In this document: positions 25,661 through 34,491 of the stretch, piece by piece
Layout of the letters: every line of letters begins with the position of its first letter
Numbering within the stretch: the stretch's first letter is position 1
From: an uncultured Granulosicoccaceae bacterium
GTDB taxonomy: Bacteria > Pseudomonadota > Gammaproteobacteria > Granulosicoccales > Granulosicoccaceae
Direction: 5' to 3'
DNA length: 51,370 bases
Assembly (NCBI GenBank): GCA_938020525.1
Contig: CALIHW010000172.1
Span: 1 to 51,370, forward strand
Program-made: the position numbers and the translations under genes
Notes under the pieces: model-generated
Seen by the model: the letters and a program-made list of their open reading frames with translations, nothing else
Database searches by the model: none
What the model was told of the DNA's origin: nothing

Positions 25661-26455
25661 ATGAAAACCTACCCAATAAACGGGTTATTGATGTTGGTGT
25701 TAGCCTCTGCTTTTGCCGGTGCTATGGCTGGTGGAATCGCACTCGCTCAGAGCACAGAAACCAATACAGAATCGGCTGATCTTTCTCCAGAGGATCAGCT
25801 TCGCGAATCGATGGCGCGTCTTGCACCTGACATGGAAATCACAGCAATTTCCGAATCCGTGATGCCGGGTGTTTACGAGCTTGTCAGTGGGGCGCAGGTC
25901 TTCTACCTGACCCCAGACGGTAAATACATGCTTGAAGGCAGTATCATCGATCTCGAACATAGGGTTGATATTAGTGAGCAGCGAAGAGGCGGCTTGCAAA
26001 TGTCATTGATAAATCAGATACCAGAAGATCAGATGTTGGTCTTTAATAATGAATCGGGTGATGCGGAACGCTCCATCACTGTGTTTACCGATACTGACTG
26101 CGGCTATTGTCAGAAGCTACATCAGGAAATTGAAACAATCACAAACGCAAATATCCGCGTACGGTATCTGTTGTTCCCGCGTGCGGGTTTTGAGTCGGCT
26201 TCTTCAGAAGAGTTACAAAGTGTTTGGTGTGCGGATGATCAACAGGAAGCGATGACTATTGCCAAGACGGGTGGTCGGGTACCTTCCGCTACCTGTGAAA
26301 ACCCGATAGAAAGCCATATGAATTTAGCAAGACAAGTTGGTCTGCGTGGAACCCCGCTGATCTATCTTGATAATGGCACCAAAATACCCGGCTATCAGCC
26401 AGCCGCACAGTTAATAGAGCAGATCAATAATAGTCAGCCTGTTGCAGCTAAGTAG
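25661..26455 (+). CDS. dsbC: Thiol:disulfide interchange protein DsbC
   Basis: DsbC is the periplasmic disulfide isomerase kept reduced by DsbD. The 264-residue precursor has a hydrophobic signal peptide (about 7-30, ending near ALAQS). A cystatin-like dimerisation domain follows (about 60-120). The thioredoxin-fold domain carries the active site C147-GY-C150 (TDTDCGYCQKLH), a structural pair at C190 and C212, and a cis-proline loop GTPLIYLDNG. ATG 25661 is preferred over 25655 because AGGA at 25651-25654 sits 6 nt upstream. It follows xerD by about 210 bp, an arrangement seen in E. coli (xerD-dsbC-recJ), but recJ does not follow here. Confidence 0.95.
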   Translation: MKTYPINGLLMLVLASAFAGAMAGGIALAQSTETNTESADLSPEDQLRESMARLAPDMEITAISESVMPGVYELVSGAQVFYLTPDGKYMLEGSIIDLEHRVDISEQRRGGLQMSLINQIPEDQMLVFNNESGDAERSITVFTDTDCGYCQKLHQEIETITNANIRVRYLLFPRAGFESASSEELQSVWCADDQQEAMTIAKTGGRVPSATCENPIESHMNLARQVGLRGTPLIYLDNGTKIPGYQPAAQLIEQINNSQPVAAK

Positions 26456-26566
26456 TCTGTAGCGGTTAGCCCATAGAAGTTAAAAAGAAAATAGGCGACG
26501 GTTACAGCAGTTGGGGGCCGTTGCCTGCCACCATGGCCTTAACATCCTGTTACAAGAATCGTGAGT

Positions 26567-26782
26567 TCAGGCAGGCAAGTCTGGTAGTACGCTGCTTCTG
26601 AGCTTTACGATGGCGTCTTTCAATTGCAGCTTGCGTCTTTTCAGGCGGGTCAATGTTAATTGATCAGTGCCTGAAGTTGCTGCGTATTCTGCCACCTGTC
26701 TGTCCAGTGCAGCGTGCTCATTTTCAAGGCGCACCAGGATCTGCCGTTGTTCCTGCCGATCAACTTCATCAAAATTGCTCAT
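26567..26782 (-). CDS. YdcH-like DUF465 protein
   Basis: This 71-residue protein matches the short DUF465/YdcH family: an all-helical pair predicted to form an antiparallel coiled coil. It reads LENEHAALDRQVAEYA, then LTLTRLKRRKLQLKDAIVKL, with the family's characteristic LKKxKLxLKDxI-type second helix. It has no known activity. It starts with ATG. It is convergent with dsbC and divergent from truD. Confidence 0.85.
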   Translation of the reverse strand: MSNFDEVDRQEQRQILVRLENEHAALDRQVAEYAATSGTDQLTLTRLKRRKLQLKDAIVKLRSSVLPDLPA

Positions 26783-26971
26783 GGTTGAGTTACTGGCAGA
26801 TGTTCTGGTCGATTTTCTCGCTGTTTTTCCTGCCGACAGCCAGTGAGCGTTATTCGGGAATTCACAATAATCATTCCGCGAGCTTGATCCGTTGTTAATG
26901 GGGCGCTTTTACAGCGCTTCTGGTGGTTCTTTTGGTCGTTCAGGTTGCGATTATCGCAACATTCAGGGACG

Positions 26972-28045
26972 ATGCGCGTTGTCATTACCCCCGAAGAACC
27001 AGTGAATAATAACCCACGCCTGAGCCGCTGTCGCGACCGACTTCCCAAAGCAGTCCTGAAACGTGATGCAACTGACTTTCAGGTGGTCGAGAACCTGGGA
27101 TTTCAGCCAGATGGAGAGGGGGAGCATCTCTGGTTGCAGGTGCGTAAAACCAACTGCAATACGCAGGATCTGATCGATACTATTTCAAGAAACCTCAGCG
27201 TTCCGGCCAAAAATATTGGTTATTCCGGAATGAAAGACAAGCGTGCTATCACCACTCAGTGGCTGAGTGTTTCGTACCCGATAGCAAGTGATTTGCCTGA
27301 GCAGAAATCTCTCTTTAGTGATCTCGACAACGTAGAAGTATTGCAGCTGACCCGTAGCAGTAAAAAGCTGCGCCGTGGTGTGCACAAAGAGAATGCGTTT
27401 GTTATAAAACTCTATGATATCAAGAGTGGCCAAAGTGAAATTGACATCGAGCTCAAGAAAATTAAAAAGCTTGGTTTTCCGAATTACTTTGGTGAGCAAA
27501 GGTTCGGCATCGATGGTCGCAACGTCGATCATGCCCGCAGCATGTTTACCCGCAAACGTAAGCTTACCCGGTTGAAGAGATCTTTGTATCTATCCGCAGC
27601 ACGGTCATGGTTGTTTAACAATGTGCTCAATGCCCGCATAGATGCAGGTATATGGCAGGAGGTAGTGCCGGGTGATGTTTGTATGCTGGCCGGCAGCAAC
27701 AGTGTGTTTACCTGTGATCAGCCGGATGCGCAAGTACAAGAGCGTTGTAACAACCATGACATACACCTGACAGGCCCGCTTCACGGTCGAGGTGAATCTA
27801 TGGCTAAGGCTACAGTGCTTGAACTTGAATCAACGTGTCTGGCTACTGAGCAGCTGCTATGCGATGGACTGGAACAAGCAGGTCTGAAAAATGAACGGCG
27901 TGCATTGCGTGCAACAGCAGGCGATTTAGACTGGTTATGGCGTGACGAGAGTACCCTGGAGTTATCTTTCACTCTGGAGAAGGGGGTGTACGCAACATCT
28001 ATGCTGGGTGAAATTGTGCAGTTGCAACAGGAGTATAAAAAATGA
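26972..28045 (+). CDS. truD: tRNA pseudouridine(13) synthase TruD
   Basis: TruD converts U13 of tRNA-Glu to pseudouridine. The 357-residue protein has the catalytic Asp in the family motif NIGYSGMKDKRAITTQWLSV (D89), preceded by the conserved DFQVVENLGFQPDGEGEHLWL region. Later come the NYFGEQRFGIDGRN motif and the inserted TRUD domain. The ATG at 26972 is used; an upstream TTG (26945) is possible. The stop overlaps djlA by four bases (ATGA). In many gammaproteobacteria truD sits in the ispDF-truD-surE block, which is absent here. Confidence 0.95.
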   Translation: MRVVITPEEPVNNNPRLSRCRDRLPKAVLKRDATDFQVVENLGFQPDGEGEHLWLQVRKTNCNTQDLIDTISRNLSVPAKNIGYSGMKDKRAITTQWLSVSYPIASDLPEQKSLFSDLDNVEVLQLTRSSKKLRRGVHKENAFVIKLYDIKSGQSEIDIELKKIKKLGFPNYFGEQRFGIDGRNVDHARSMFTRKRKLTRLKRSLYLSAARSWLFNNVLNARIDAGIWQEVVPGDVCMLAGSNSVFTCDQPDAQVQERCNNHDIHLTGPLHGRGESMAKATVLELESTCLATEQLLCDGLEQAGLKNERRALRATAGDLDWLWRDESTLELSFTLEKGVYATSMLGEIVQLQQEYKK

Positions 28046-28896
28046 ATTGGTGGGGAAAACTACTTGGTGGTGGTTTTGGGTTTTTAATTGGTGGCCCTAT
28101 CGGTGCATTGCTCGGCGCGGTGCTTGGTCATAACTTCGACAACGGTCTCAAGCGACTACAACTTGAAGAAGACGATGCAGAATCTTTAAAGCCAGGTGCG
28201 CAGCAGCGAGTTCAAGCAGCTTTTTTTACAGCTACTTTTGCCACCATGGGTCATATTTCCAAGGCCGATGGCAAAGTGACTCCTGATGAGATCAAAGTCG
28301 CAGAAAGTGTCATGTTGCAGATGCAGTTATCTGCCGAGCAGCGCAAGGTTGCCATTGATCTTTTTCATCAAGGCAAAGAACCCGACTACGATCTCAAGGC
28401 GGTGGTAGAGCAGTTTCGAATAGAGTGTCGCCGGCGCACTAACCTGATGCAGATGTTTATCGAGATTCAGTTACACGCGGTATATGCCGACGGTAAATCA
28501 CACCCTGCGGAAGAGAAAGTATTGCAGGATGTTTGTGATTATTTGAAATATCCGAAGTTCATGCTGCGCCAAATGGAGATTCTTGTTCGCGCTGGCAGAG
28601 CTTCTCCCGGTGGTGCTAATCAAGGTGGTGCTAATCGAGGATCATCGGGTCGTTCTTCTGCTGGTGTCGACAAGACATCAGGTTTGTCACTGGCAGATGC
28701 GTACCAGCTACTCGGTGTAGATACAAAAGCACAACAGCCGGAAGTGAAACGCGCTTACCGAAAACTCATGAGCCAGCATCATCCGGATAAACTGGTGGCT
28801 AAAGGTCTACCACCAGAGATGATAAAGATTGCTACTGAAAAAACGCAACATATTAAAGCCGCCTACGAATTAGTCAAAGAGGCGAAAGGCTGGTAA
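28042..28896 (+). CDS. djlA: DjlA-type membrane-anchored J-domain co-chaperone
   Basis: DjlA is an inner-membrane co-chaperone that stimulates DnaK and, in E. coli, affects colanic-acid capsule signalling through Rcs. The 284-residue protein begins with a glycine-zipper membrane segment (about 8-30, GGGFGFLIGGPIGALLGAVLG). A TerB-like helical domain (about 58-185) with the metal-site type residues DGKVTPDE and DGKSHPAEEK comes next. A Gly/Ser linker containing a duplicated GGAN unit (15-bp repeat at 28609-28638) leads to the J domain (about 215-284) with HPD at 247-249. The start ATG overlaps the truD stop, so the two are coupled. Confidence 0.93.
   Translation: MNWWGKLLGGGFGFLIGGPIGALLGAVLGHNFDNGLKRLQLEEDDAESLKPGAQQRVQAAFFTATFATMGHISKADGKVTPDEIKVAESVMLQMQLSAEQRKVAIDLFHQGKEPDYDLKAVVEQFRIECRRRTNLMQMFIEIQLHAVYADGKSHPAEEKVLQDVCDYLKYPKFMLRQMEILVRAGRASPGGANQGGANRGSSGRSSAGVDKTSGLSLADAYQLLGVDTKAQQPEVKRAYRKLMSQHHPDKLVAKGLPPEMIKIATEKTQHIKAAYELVKEAKGW
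28609..28638. repeat. 15-bp tandem repeat in the djlA linker
   Basis: GGTGGTGCTAATCAA and GGTGGTGCTAATCGA follow each other directly in frame, encoding two near-identical Gly-Gly-Ala-Asn units. They extend the flexible linker before the J domain. Confidence 0.8.
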
Positions 28897-29040
28897 CGCT
28901 TCACGGGTAATAGACGATAAAAATAACCACACGCAGGTCTTAACATTCAGCTACAACCAGCAGCCGGAACCAGCAGCCAGAAGCAGTAGATTTGCTAATC
29001 GGAGGCACTTGGAGCTTGTGAACTGATTAGCGCCCCAGTG

Positions 29041-29562
29041 CTACTTTTCATTCAGGCGAGGCATCAGCATCACCAGGTTGCACGGCCGCGTGCGACTGTC
29101 GAGCTGTTCTGATATAAGTTTCTGCCAGGCAGTCTTACATGCACCCGGGGAGCCTGGCATCACAAAGATATAGGTCGCGTTGGCAACTCCTGCCAACGCA
29201 CGTGACTGCAGCGTTGAGGTTTTTATATCTTCGTAAGAGAGCACACGGAACATTTCTCCAAAGCCGTCAATTTCTTTATCGAGAAGTGGTTGTACCGCTT
29301 CCGGGGTGCCATCTCTGCCAGTGACTCCGGTGCCACCGGTACTTAGAATTGCGTCTACGTTTGAATCTGCAATCCAGTGACTAAGGGCTGCCCTGATTTG
29401 GTATTTGTCATCTTTTACAATCGATTTGTGAATGCATTGATGACCGGATGACTCAAGCTCTGTTACCAGTAGCTTGCCAGACTTGTCGTCAGCTTCGGTG
29501 CGGCTGTCAGAGACAGTAAGCACGGCGATATTCAGAGGTTTAAAGATATCAAAGTCAGTCAT
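29041..29562 (-). CDS. moaB: Molybdenum cofactor biosynthesis protein MoaB/MogA family
   Basis: This 173-residue protein belongs to the MoaB/MogA family, which adenylylates molybdopterin before molybdate insertion. It shows VLTVSDSRTEADDKSG (about 15-30), the family signature LSTGGTGVTGRDGTPEAV, and PGSPGACKTAW towards the C-terminus. The family subgroup with this N-terminus is generally called MoaB. With mobA and two moeA genes it is the third type of late molybdenum-cofactor gene in the window, though none is adjacent to it. It starts with ATG and lies between djlA and rluB. Confidence 0.93.
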   Translation of the reverse strand: MTDFDIFKPLNIAVLTVSDSRTEADDKSGKLLVTELESSGHQCIHKSIVKDDKYQIRAALSHWIADSNVDAILSTGGTGVTGRDGTPEAVQPLLDKEIDGFGEMFRVLSYEDIKTSTLQSRALAGVANATYIFVMPGSPGACKTAWQKLISEQLDSRTRPCNLVMLMPRLNEK

Positions 29563-29749
29563 AACGGTTTAGGCGGTATTTGAGCGTGCAATAATATTAA
29601 CAGTTATCTGGTTCCGGTTTGGTCATGGAGGCCTGTGCTGTGAGAGAATAAGGGATGTGTCTGTTCAGAGTGCTCAGCTCTGGGTCACCGGGCTAGACAT
29701 AAATACGAAAATATAAATCAGGCTAAATTCCGGCACTGGATAATCGCGA

Positions 29750-30577
29750 ATGTCAGAAAGATTACAAAAGTTGATGGCGCGCGCCGGTATCGAATCGCGC
29801 CGCAAAATAGAAGCGGCGATCACAGCCGGTGAAATTGTGCTCAATGGCGAGGTAGCCACACTCGGCGCGAAGGCCGAGGCCGGTGATCGATTGCGGTATG
29901 CGGGTAAACGCTATCGCGTGGCACAAGGTAGTGCGGAAACTGCTCGCGTCATTGCTTATCACAAGCCTGAAGGCAAGGTGACCTCACGCTCAGATGAGCG
30001 CAACCGTCCAACGGTATTTCAGGATCTGCCGCGATTAAAAACATCCCGATGGGTTGCAATCGGGCGGCTTGATTTTAATACTACCGGCTTGCTTTTGTTT
30101 ACTGATAACGGCGATCTCGCTAACGGCTTAATGCATCCTTCATCGGAGGTTGAGCGCGAGTATGCCTGTCGGGTACGAGGCCCGGTCAGTGATGAAGATC
30201 TAAAAAGATTGCATGATGGTGTCGAACTCGAAGATGGCCTGGCCAAATTTCAACGTGTTTGGTTTGATGGTGGTACAGACAATAATCAGTGGTATCGGGT
30301 AGTACTAACCGAAGGTCGTAATCGTGAAGTCAGACGCGTGTGGGCAACACTCGGTTACCAACTGAGTCGTCTTATTCGTGTTCGATACGGGCCGGTAGAT
30401 TTACCCGGTTGGCTGCGTGCTGGAAAAATTACCGATATAGAAGAAGGTTTGCTTACGCATCTCTATGAAGTAGCCGGTATCTCTGCGAAGCATGCGAACG
30501 CGCCATTAAGGCTTGAATATGATTCTGTAAGACGCGGTCGCAAGCCTGCTCGTGGGCGTCGACCAGGCAGGCGGTAA
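29750..30577 (+). CDS. rluB: 23S rRNA pseudouridine synthase RluB
   Basis: RluB makes pseudouridine at 23S rRNA position 2605. The 275-residue protein has an N-terminal S4 RNA-binding domain (about 1-50: RLQKLMARAGIESRRKIE). The catalytic Asp is D108 in GRLDFNTTGLLL. Additional conserved segments EYACRVRG and REVRRVW occur further on. A basic C-terminus (RRGRKPARGRRPGRR) resembles the tails seen in RluB. E. coli RluB is longer (291), and RluF or RluE are less likely because of the S4 domain and GRLDFNTTGLL context. The upstream gene moaB is divergent. Confidence 0.93.
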   Translation: MSERLQKLMARAGIESRRKIEAAITAGEIVLNGEVATLGAKAEAGDRLRYAGKRYRVAQGSAETARVIAYHKPEGKVTSRSDERNRPTVFQDLPRLKTSRWVAIGRLDFNTTGLLLFTDNGDLANGLMHPSSEVEREYACRVRGPVSDEDLKRLHDGVELEDGLAKFQRVWFDGGTDNNQWYRVVLTEGRNREVRRVWATLGYQLSRLIRVRYGPVDLPGWLRAGKITDIEEGLLTHLYEVAGISAKHANAPLRLEYDSVRRGRKPARGRRPGRR

Positions 30578-30626
30578 TGGCAGGCGGTAATAGTCGCAGA
30601 AATTGTTGGCAGTAACGGCACAAACC

Positions 30627-30648
30627 AGCCCGTCGTTATCGACGGGCT
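30627..30648. terminator. Bidirectional terminator-like hairpin
   Basis: A perfect 9-bp stem AGCCCGTCG/CGACGGGCT surrounds a TTAT loop. It lies between rluB (plus) and the 3' end of tRNA-Ser (minus). Short AAATTT and GGTTTG runs flank it, so it could weakly terminate both transcripts. Confidence 0.55.
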
Positions 30649-30653
30649 AAATT

Positions 30654-30744
30654 TGGCGGAGAGAGAGGGATTCGAACCCTCGATACGCTATAAACGTATA
30701 CACACTTTCCAGGCGTGCTCCTTCAGCCACTCGGACACCTCTCC
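30654..30744 (-). tRNA. tRNA-Ser (anticodon GGA)
   Basis: The minus strand folds as a class II tRNA of 91 nt with encoded CCA. It starts GGAGAGG and ends TCTCTCCGCCA, has a long variable arm, a GGTTCGAATCC T-loop and anticodon GGA (30708-30710) in the loop CTGGAAA. It reads UCC/UCU codons. It is flanked by the DUF1820 gene on one side and a hairpin terminator on the other. No direct repeat of its 3' end is seen nearby. Confidence 0.95.
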
Positions 30745-30758
30745 GGAACTCTTTAAAG

Positions 30759-31094
30759 CTAACCCTCCTGACCACTTCCCTTGGGAGTATAGATCGGGGA
30801 AGGGAAAGCGGACACATTGCTGCCGACATCGGCAATCTTCGGTGTGCCGCGCTTCTCGACTTCGTCAATCCTGATAACGGCGTGCATCGGGATGATAGTC
30901 TGATTGACGCCTTCAAATTCGGTTTTCAGTTTTTCCTCTGACGGATCGACAACCACTGTCGTGTGCTCGTCGAACATTAGTCCTTCGATCACAACAAAGC
31001 CGTACAACTCGCCCTGATAAACATCGCGGGCATAGAGTTCGTATATTTTATCCTGATTGATAAAACGGATGCGATATACGTGTTCTTGTGACAT
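30759..31094 (-). CDS. DUF1820 family protein
   Basis: This 111-residue protein matches DUF1820: a conserved N-terminal beta-rich domain opening YRIRFINQDKIYELYARDVYQGELYGFVVIEGL, followed by FEGVNQTIIPMHAVIRIDEVEKRGTPKI. The function is unknown. The ATG at 31092-31094 is preferred because GGAAA sits upstream at a good distance; a TTG six bases earlier is also possible. It is directly upstream of the tRNA-Ser on the same strand, and 138 bp from the lactonase gene. Confidence 0.85.
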   Translation of the reverse strand: MSQEHVYRIRFINQDKIYELYARDVYQGELYGFVVIEGLMFDEHTTVVVDPSEEKLKTEFEGVNQTIIPMHAVIRIDEVEKRGTPKIADVGSNVSAFPSPIYTPKGSGQEG

Positions 31095-31232
31095 CGACAA
31101 ATTTCCGGGCAGTAGGAATGCTGGTAGTTAGAAAGTTCGATCTGAAACCGAGCGCGCGATGATAGCACAGGCGGGGTTAGCGTAAATACAATCAAATGCC
31201 GGTTTCGGGTGCTTGATCGGATAATAGCTGTC

Positions 31233-32048
31233 TTAACTGATTTGACTCGTCGGCTCGGCATCAAGCCTGAGAATTGAGCTGTCGTCGCCGTGCGTTGGGT
31301 AGTAGCTCCGGACCAAAGGATCATGGCCCGGAATGATATGATTTTCGCTGTCTGCAAGTGCTCTGAGCGTGTCGAATCCACTGAGCATGTTTTCAAGATC
31401 AACCACAATCGGAAACGGTTTGGCCATTAGAAAATTCTCGTAGTAGTGACTGGCATCGGAAGCCAGCACAATATGTCCCCGGCGGGTTTTTACCCGTACG
31501 CATTGTAAGCCGCGTGAGTGTCCACCGATCAGATGCACTTCAACACCCGGTGCTACCTGTCCTGAACCATTGTGAAAAACTACGCGGCCAGAGTAGAGTC
31601 GTCTGATCATCTCAACTACATGTTCGCCACTGAAAGGTTCCTTGAGTACGTCATGGCACATGCAGGGGCCCGTTGCATAAGTCATCTCCTGTTCCTGCAG
31701 ATGAAAGTTGGCATTGTTAAACGCAGGCAATGAACCTGCGTGATCATAGTGCAGGTGGGTAACGATGACTGTGTCTATGGTGTCTGGTGCAACACCAAAT
31801 CGTTTTAACAGATCAGCAGGTTCTGTTTCGATTGGTCTGTTGCGGGCAATACCTTCCGCTGTGTCATAGCCTGTGTCTACCAGTATGGTTCGTACAGGGT
31901 TACCGGGGCCAGGACATTTGAGCAACCACAGATAGTAGTCCATTGCATGTGGTGCATCGTGGTTGTCATCAAAAATGAATGAATCTTTTCTTGAGCGTGT
32001 GTTTCGCTCTGCGTACTTAAGTGCATAGATTTCCCAAACGTCATTCAT
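31233..32048 (-). CDS. Metallo-beta-lactamase-fold hydrolase, AHL-lactonase-like
   Basis: This 271-residue protein has the metallo-beta-lactamase fold. The metal motif is HLHYDHAG (H98, H100, D102, H103), with further ligands expected in GGHSRGLQ, LASDASHYY and PGHDP. The overall pattern, including the N-terminal LLVDTGYD-like region and a Tyr after the Asp ligand, resembles N-acyl homoserine lactonases (AiiA/AttM branch). The context (six bases after an oxidoreductase gene, with an IDH-family gene upstream) suggests the true substrate may be a sugar or sugar-acid lactone rather than a quorum-sensing signal. Substrate is not determinable by eye. Confidence 0.85.
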   Translation of the reverse strand: MNDVWEIYALKYAERNTRSRKDSFIFDDNHDAPHAMDYYLWLLKCPGPGNPVRTILVDTGYDTAEGIARNRPIETEPADLLKRFGVAPDTIDTVIVTHLHYDHAGSLPAFNNANFHLQEQEMTYATGPCMCHDVLKEPFSGEHVVEMIRRLYSGRVVFHNGSGQVAPGVEVHLIGGHSRGLQCVRVKTRRGHIVLASDASHYYENFLMAKPFPIVVDLENMLSGFDTLRALADSENHIIPGHDPLVRSYYPTHGDDSSILRLDAEPTSQIS

Positions 32049-32054
32049 ATGTGC

Positions 32055-33101
32055 CTAACACTCCATTCTTGTTTGTGATGCTGATGCTTTATATACCAAC
32101 GATTCGAGTTCAAGATTTCTCAGGTAATCATCAATTCGGTTTTCAAGCGGAGTGTTGAATTGCAGATGATCGATGACGTGTTTCTGTGTGTGATAGACAC
32201 AATCGCCACCGAAGTCATTGTCTGTAAATGAATACGGTATCTGGTTCCAATCTTTTTCACCGAATCGGCGCTGCAGTAGATCACCATTTCCGTAAAGTGC
32301 GATGCTGCCATGGCTGCCTTCGATTAACATCTCACCCAGGGTTAGTCGCGTATTGTCCGCTGCATGATCCAGTAAGCGGTTGCCATCGAACTGTGCCCGC
32401 AAGCCATTTTCAAAGTAAAAGATAAAGTGTCCTGCATCCTCGCCAGCGATTGCAGGATTAAGTCTATGCAGCTCTGCACTCAACGCCTTTGGCTCTCCAA
32501 ACAGGTATCGGAATACATCAATATAATGTACACCGGTTTCATGGATGAGAAAATTTTTCATATCACGGAAGTACGGTTGTCTTGCAAGGTAGGCATCTGC
32601 TCCCTGGCCATCTCCCGGGCGTAGCCTGAAGGTTGCCTGTAGTAATTCACCTAGTACATTTTTATTTAACTCTGACTTAATCGCCCGGTACCATGGTTGA
32701 AAACGAAAGTTCTCATGCACAATGATTTCACAAGTACTGTCTTTGGTTTTTTCGTGTAACTCTATTGCGCTGGCTTGAGTGCCACAGAACGGTTTCTGGC
32801 AAATAATGTAATTGCACCCGGTTGCTATCGCTTCAGTTATCAAGGCGCTATGTGAAGATGGTGGGGTGGCTATATCTACTATGTCTACATTGCTGACTGA
32901 TATAGCTTGTTTTAAAGAGTCAGTAACCAGCGTATCGCTGGAACTATTCGAACTGACTTTTTCCTTCAATAGCGCATGTTTGGTGGTATCCGTCTCGACA
33001 ATGGCAATCAGCTCTACACCTGCCAGCCGCAGCCAGGCATTAATTTGGAAATTTGCAAAATAGCCTCCGCCTACAACGACTACACCAATATCGGGCTGCA
33101 T
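32055..33101 (-). CDS. Gfo/Idh/MocA family oxidoreductase
   Basis: This 348-residue NAD(P)-dependent oxidoreductase has an N-terminal Rossmann fold with GGGYFAN at about 10-16 and an acidic residue at VETD (about 38) that hints at NAD preference. A CQKPF segment near 100 corresponds to the family's EKP motif with E replaced by Q. The ETGVHYIDVFRYLFG segment carries the active-site His/Asp region typical of the C-terminal domain. The family oxidises sugars, inositols and sugar acids. It starts 2 bases after the IDH-family gene stop and ends 6 bases before the lactonase start, so the three are almost certainly one operon. Confidence 0.88.
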   Translation of the reverse strand: MQPDIGVVVVGGGYFANFQINAWLRLAGVELIAIVETDTTKHALLKEKVSSNSSSDTLVTDSLKQAISVSNVDIVDIATPPSSHSALITEAIATGCNYIICQKPFCGTQASAIELHEKTKDSTCEIIVHENFRFQPWYRAIKSELNKNVLGELLQATFRLRPGDGQGADAYLARQPYFRDMKNFLIHETGVHYIDVFRYLFGEPKALSAELHRLNPAIAGEDAGHFIFYFENGLRAQFDGNRLLDHAADNTRLTLGEMLIEGSHGSIALYGNGDLLQRRFGEKDWNQIPYSFTDNDFGGDCVYHTQKHVIDHLQFNTPLENRIDDYLRNLELESLVYKASASQTRMEC

Positions 33102-33103
33102 GT

Positions 33104-34192
33104 TTATAGTGCATCCAGCACAGATTGCGCTATAGATTCAGTACCTGCAGTACCCCCGAGATCACGCCCGCGTCCTTCGGGTGTTGCAGCAGCTTTAGTT
33201 GCCGCGTTGCGGAGTTTTAAACCGGCGTTGCTGGCTTCTTCACATTGGTTGGTTTCACCAAGCCATTCAAGCATCATCGCGGCAGATAAAATCATTGCCA
33301 TTGGATTAGCCAGTCCCTGTCCTGCAATATCCGGTGCACTGCCGTGGCAGGGTTGAAAAACGGCGTGATCCAAACCGATGTCAGCTGATGGTGCAAGACC
33401 CAGGCTTCCCATAAGACCCGCACCCAGATCCGATAAAATATCACCGAACATATTTTCAGTGACCATTACATCGAGTTCCCACGGGCTTTGTACCATCTTC
33501 ATTGCGGCAGCATCGACATACATGGCAGAAGTTTCTATGTCTGGAAAGTTTTTTGCGCGCTGTTCGAATATCTCTCTAAAGAACCAGAAAGAGCGGAATA
33601 CATTGGCCTTGTCAACACACATCAACTTTGATGGGCGATCTAAAAGTTTGGCTCGGCTTTGTGCCAGTCGAAAGCTGAAATCAAAAAGCTGTTCTGAAAC
33701 CTTACGAGTGATGCGTAGCTGTTCAGTCGCGTACTCATTATCAACAACGACGCCTTCGTCTTTATGTGCAAACAGACCTTCTGTCGATTCTCGAACCAGA
33801 ACAAAGTCCAGATTGGCAGCGCGTGGATCAGATAGTATTTGCGGACCGTTTTCAAAGGTAAAAACCGGCCGCACACCGGCAAACAGGTCCAGCTCTATTC
33901 TGAGATCAATTTGAGGCACCATTTCAGTGCCGTCTGCCTTTCTTATATGAGGTAGTCCCATCGCAGAGAGCAGAATCGCATCGCAGACCTTGGCTGCGGC
34001 CACGGAATCCGGTGGCAGACACTCGCCTGTTTTTTCATGCCAAAGTGCTCCGGCCGGAAGCGTCTCGAAGGTAAGTGAGAATGCTGTTGAGTCCGAAGTG
34101 AGTCGTTTTAATACCTCGACTGTCGGTGTCATGATCTCTGGTCCGATACCGTCACCTTCGAAAACTGCAATCTTAAATTCTTGTTTTGACAA
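33104..34192 (-). CDS. Isocitrate/isopropylmalate dehydrogenase family protein
   Basis: This 362-residue protein is a metal-dependent beta-decarboxylating dehydrogenase. Landmarks are FEGDGIGPEIM at the N-terminus, VRESTEGLFAHKD (substrate contact), CVDKANVFR (catalytic Lys), and the metal site VTENMFGDILSDLGAGL. The HGSAPDIAGQGLANPMAMILS nucleotide-binding stretch follows. It is not clearly LeuB or Icd; a tartrate/malate or sugar-acid dehydrogenase is more plausible from its neighbours. The start is TTG at 34190-34192 with a GGCGGA motif about 7 nt upstream. It is the first gene of a three-gene operon with the Gfo/Idh/MocA oxidoreductase and the lactonase. Family confident, substrate unknown. 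Confidence 0.87.
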   Translation of the reverse strand: MSKQEFKIAVFEGDGIGPEIMTPTVEVLKRLTSDSTAFSLTFETLPAGALWHEKTGECLPPDSVAAAKVCDAILLSAMGLPHIRKADGTEMVPQIDLRIELDLFAGVRPVFTFENGPQILSDPRAANLDFVLVRESTEGLFAHKDEGVVVDNEYATEQLRITRKVSEQLFDFSFRLAQSRAKLLDRPSKLMCVDKANVFRSFWFFREIFEQRAKNFPDIETSAMYVDAAAMKMVQSPWELDVMVTENMFGDILSDLGAGLMGSLGLAPSADIGLDHAVFQPCHGSAPDIAGQGLANPMAMILSAAMMLEWLGETNQCEEASNAGLKLRNAATKAAATPEGRGRDLGGTAGTESIAQSVLDAL

Positions 34193-34491
34193 TGATTATT
34201 CCGCCACGGAAGCTTTCAAGGAGAACAGTCTGAGCGAATTAAGCGGCAATTTGAGGCTGGTAGAACAATTTGACGTTATTGGGCAATTGACTGTCCGTTA
34301 TGTAATATAAGTGTTCAGATTCAGAAACAGATAAATATCTGAAGCTTTGTACACCATCGTGAGACTTTACTTTAAGTTCGCCAGGAAATGCCATAGTGCA
34401 TGACGTTGCCACGTGATACAAAGTGCGGGCAGTGTCCAGCCGCCGCCGGTCTCTGCTCAATGATAACTAGAAAAACAAAATTGAGTTCAGC
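34193..34491. other. Divergent region between the dehydrogenase operon and EAL gene
   Basis: This 299-bp region must contain promoters for both directions. A 51-codon minus-strand frame (34239-34394) with ordinary-looking codons and no ribosome binding site is the only candidate small gene; I could not match it to anything. No operator-like dyad or sigma70 consensus stands out. Confidence 0.4.

Noticed and set aside
31233..32048. Quorum-quenching acyl-homoserine lactonase as a firm call
   Set aside because: Only the fold and metal motif are shared; the operon context points as much to a sugar-lactone substrate, so the specific name is not supported.
30654..34192. Genomic island inserted at tRNA-Ser carrying the three-gene operon
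   Set aside because: The operon lies on the 5' side of the tRNA, no direct repeat of the tRNA 3' end is seen, and no integrase is present. The only tyrosine recombinase in the window is housekeeping XerD.
34239..34394. 51-residue small protein on the minus strand between operon and EAL gene
   Set aside because: Codons look ordinary but there is no ribosome binding site and no recognisable similarity; noted only as part of the intergenic description.
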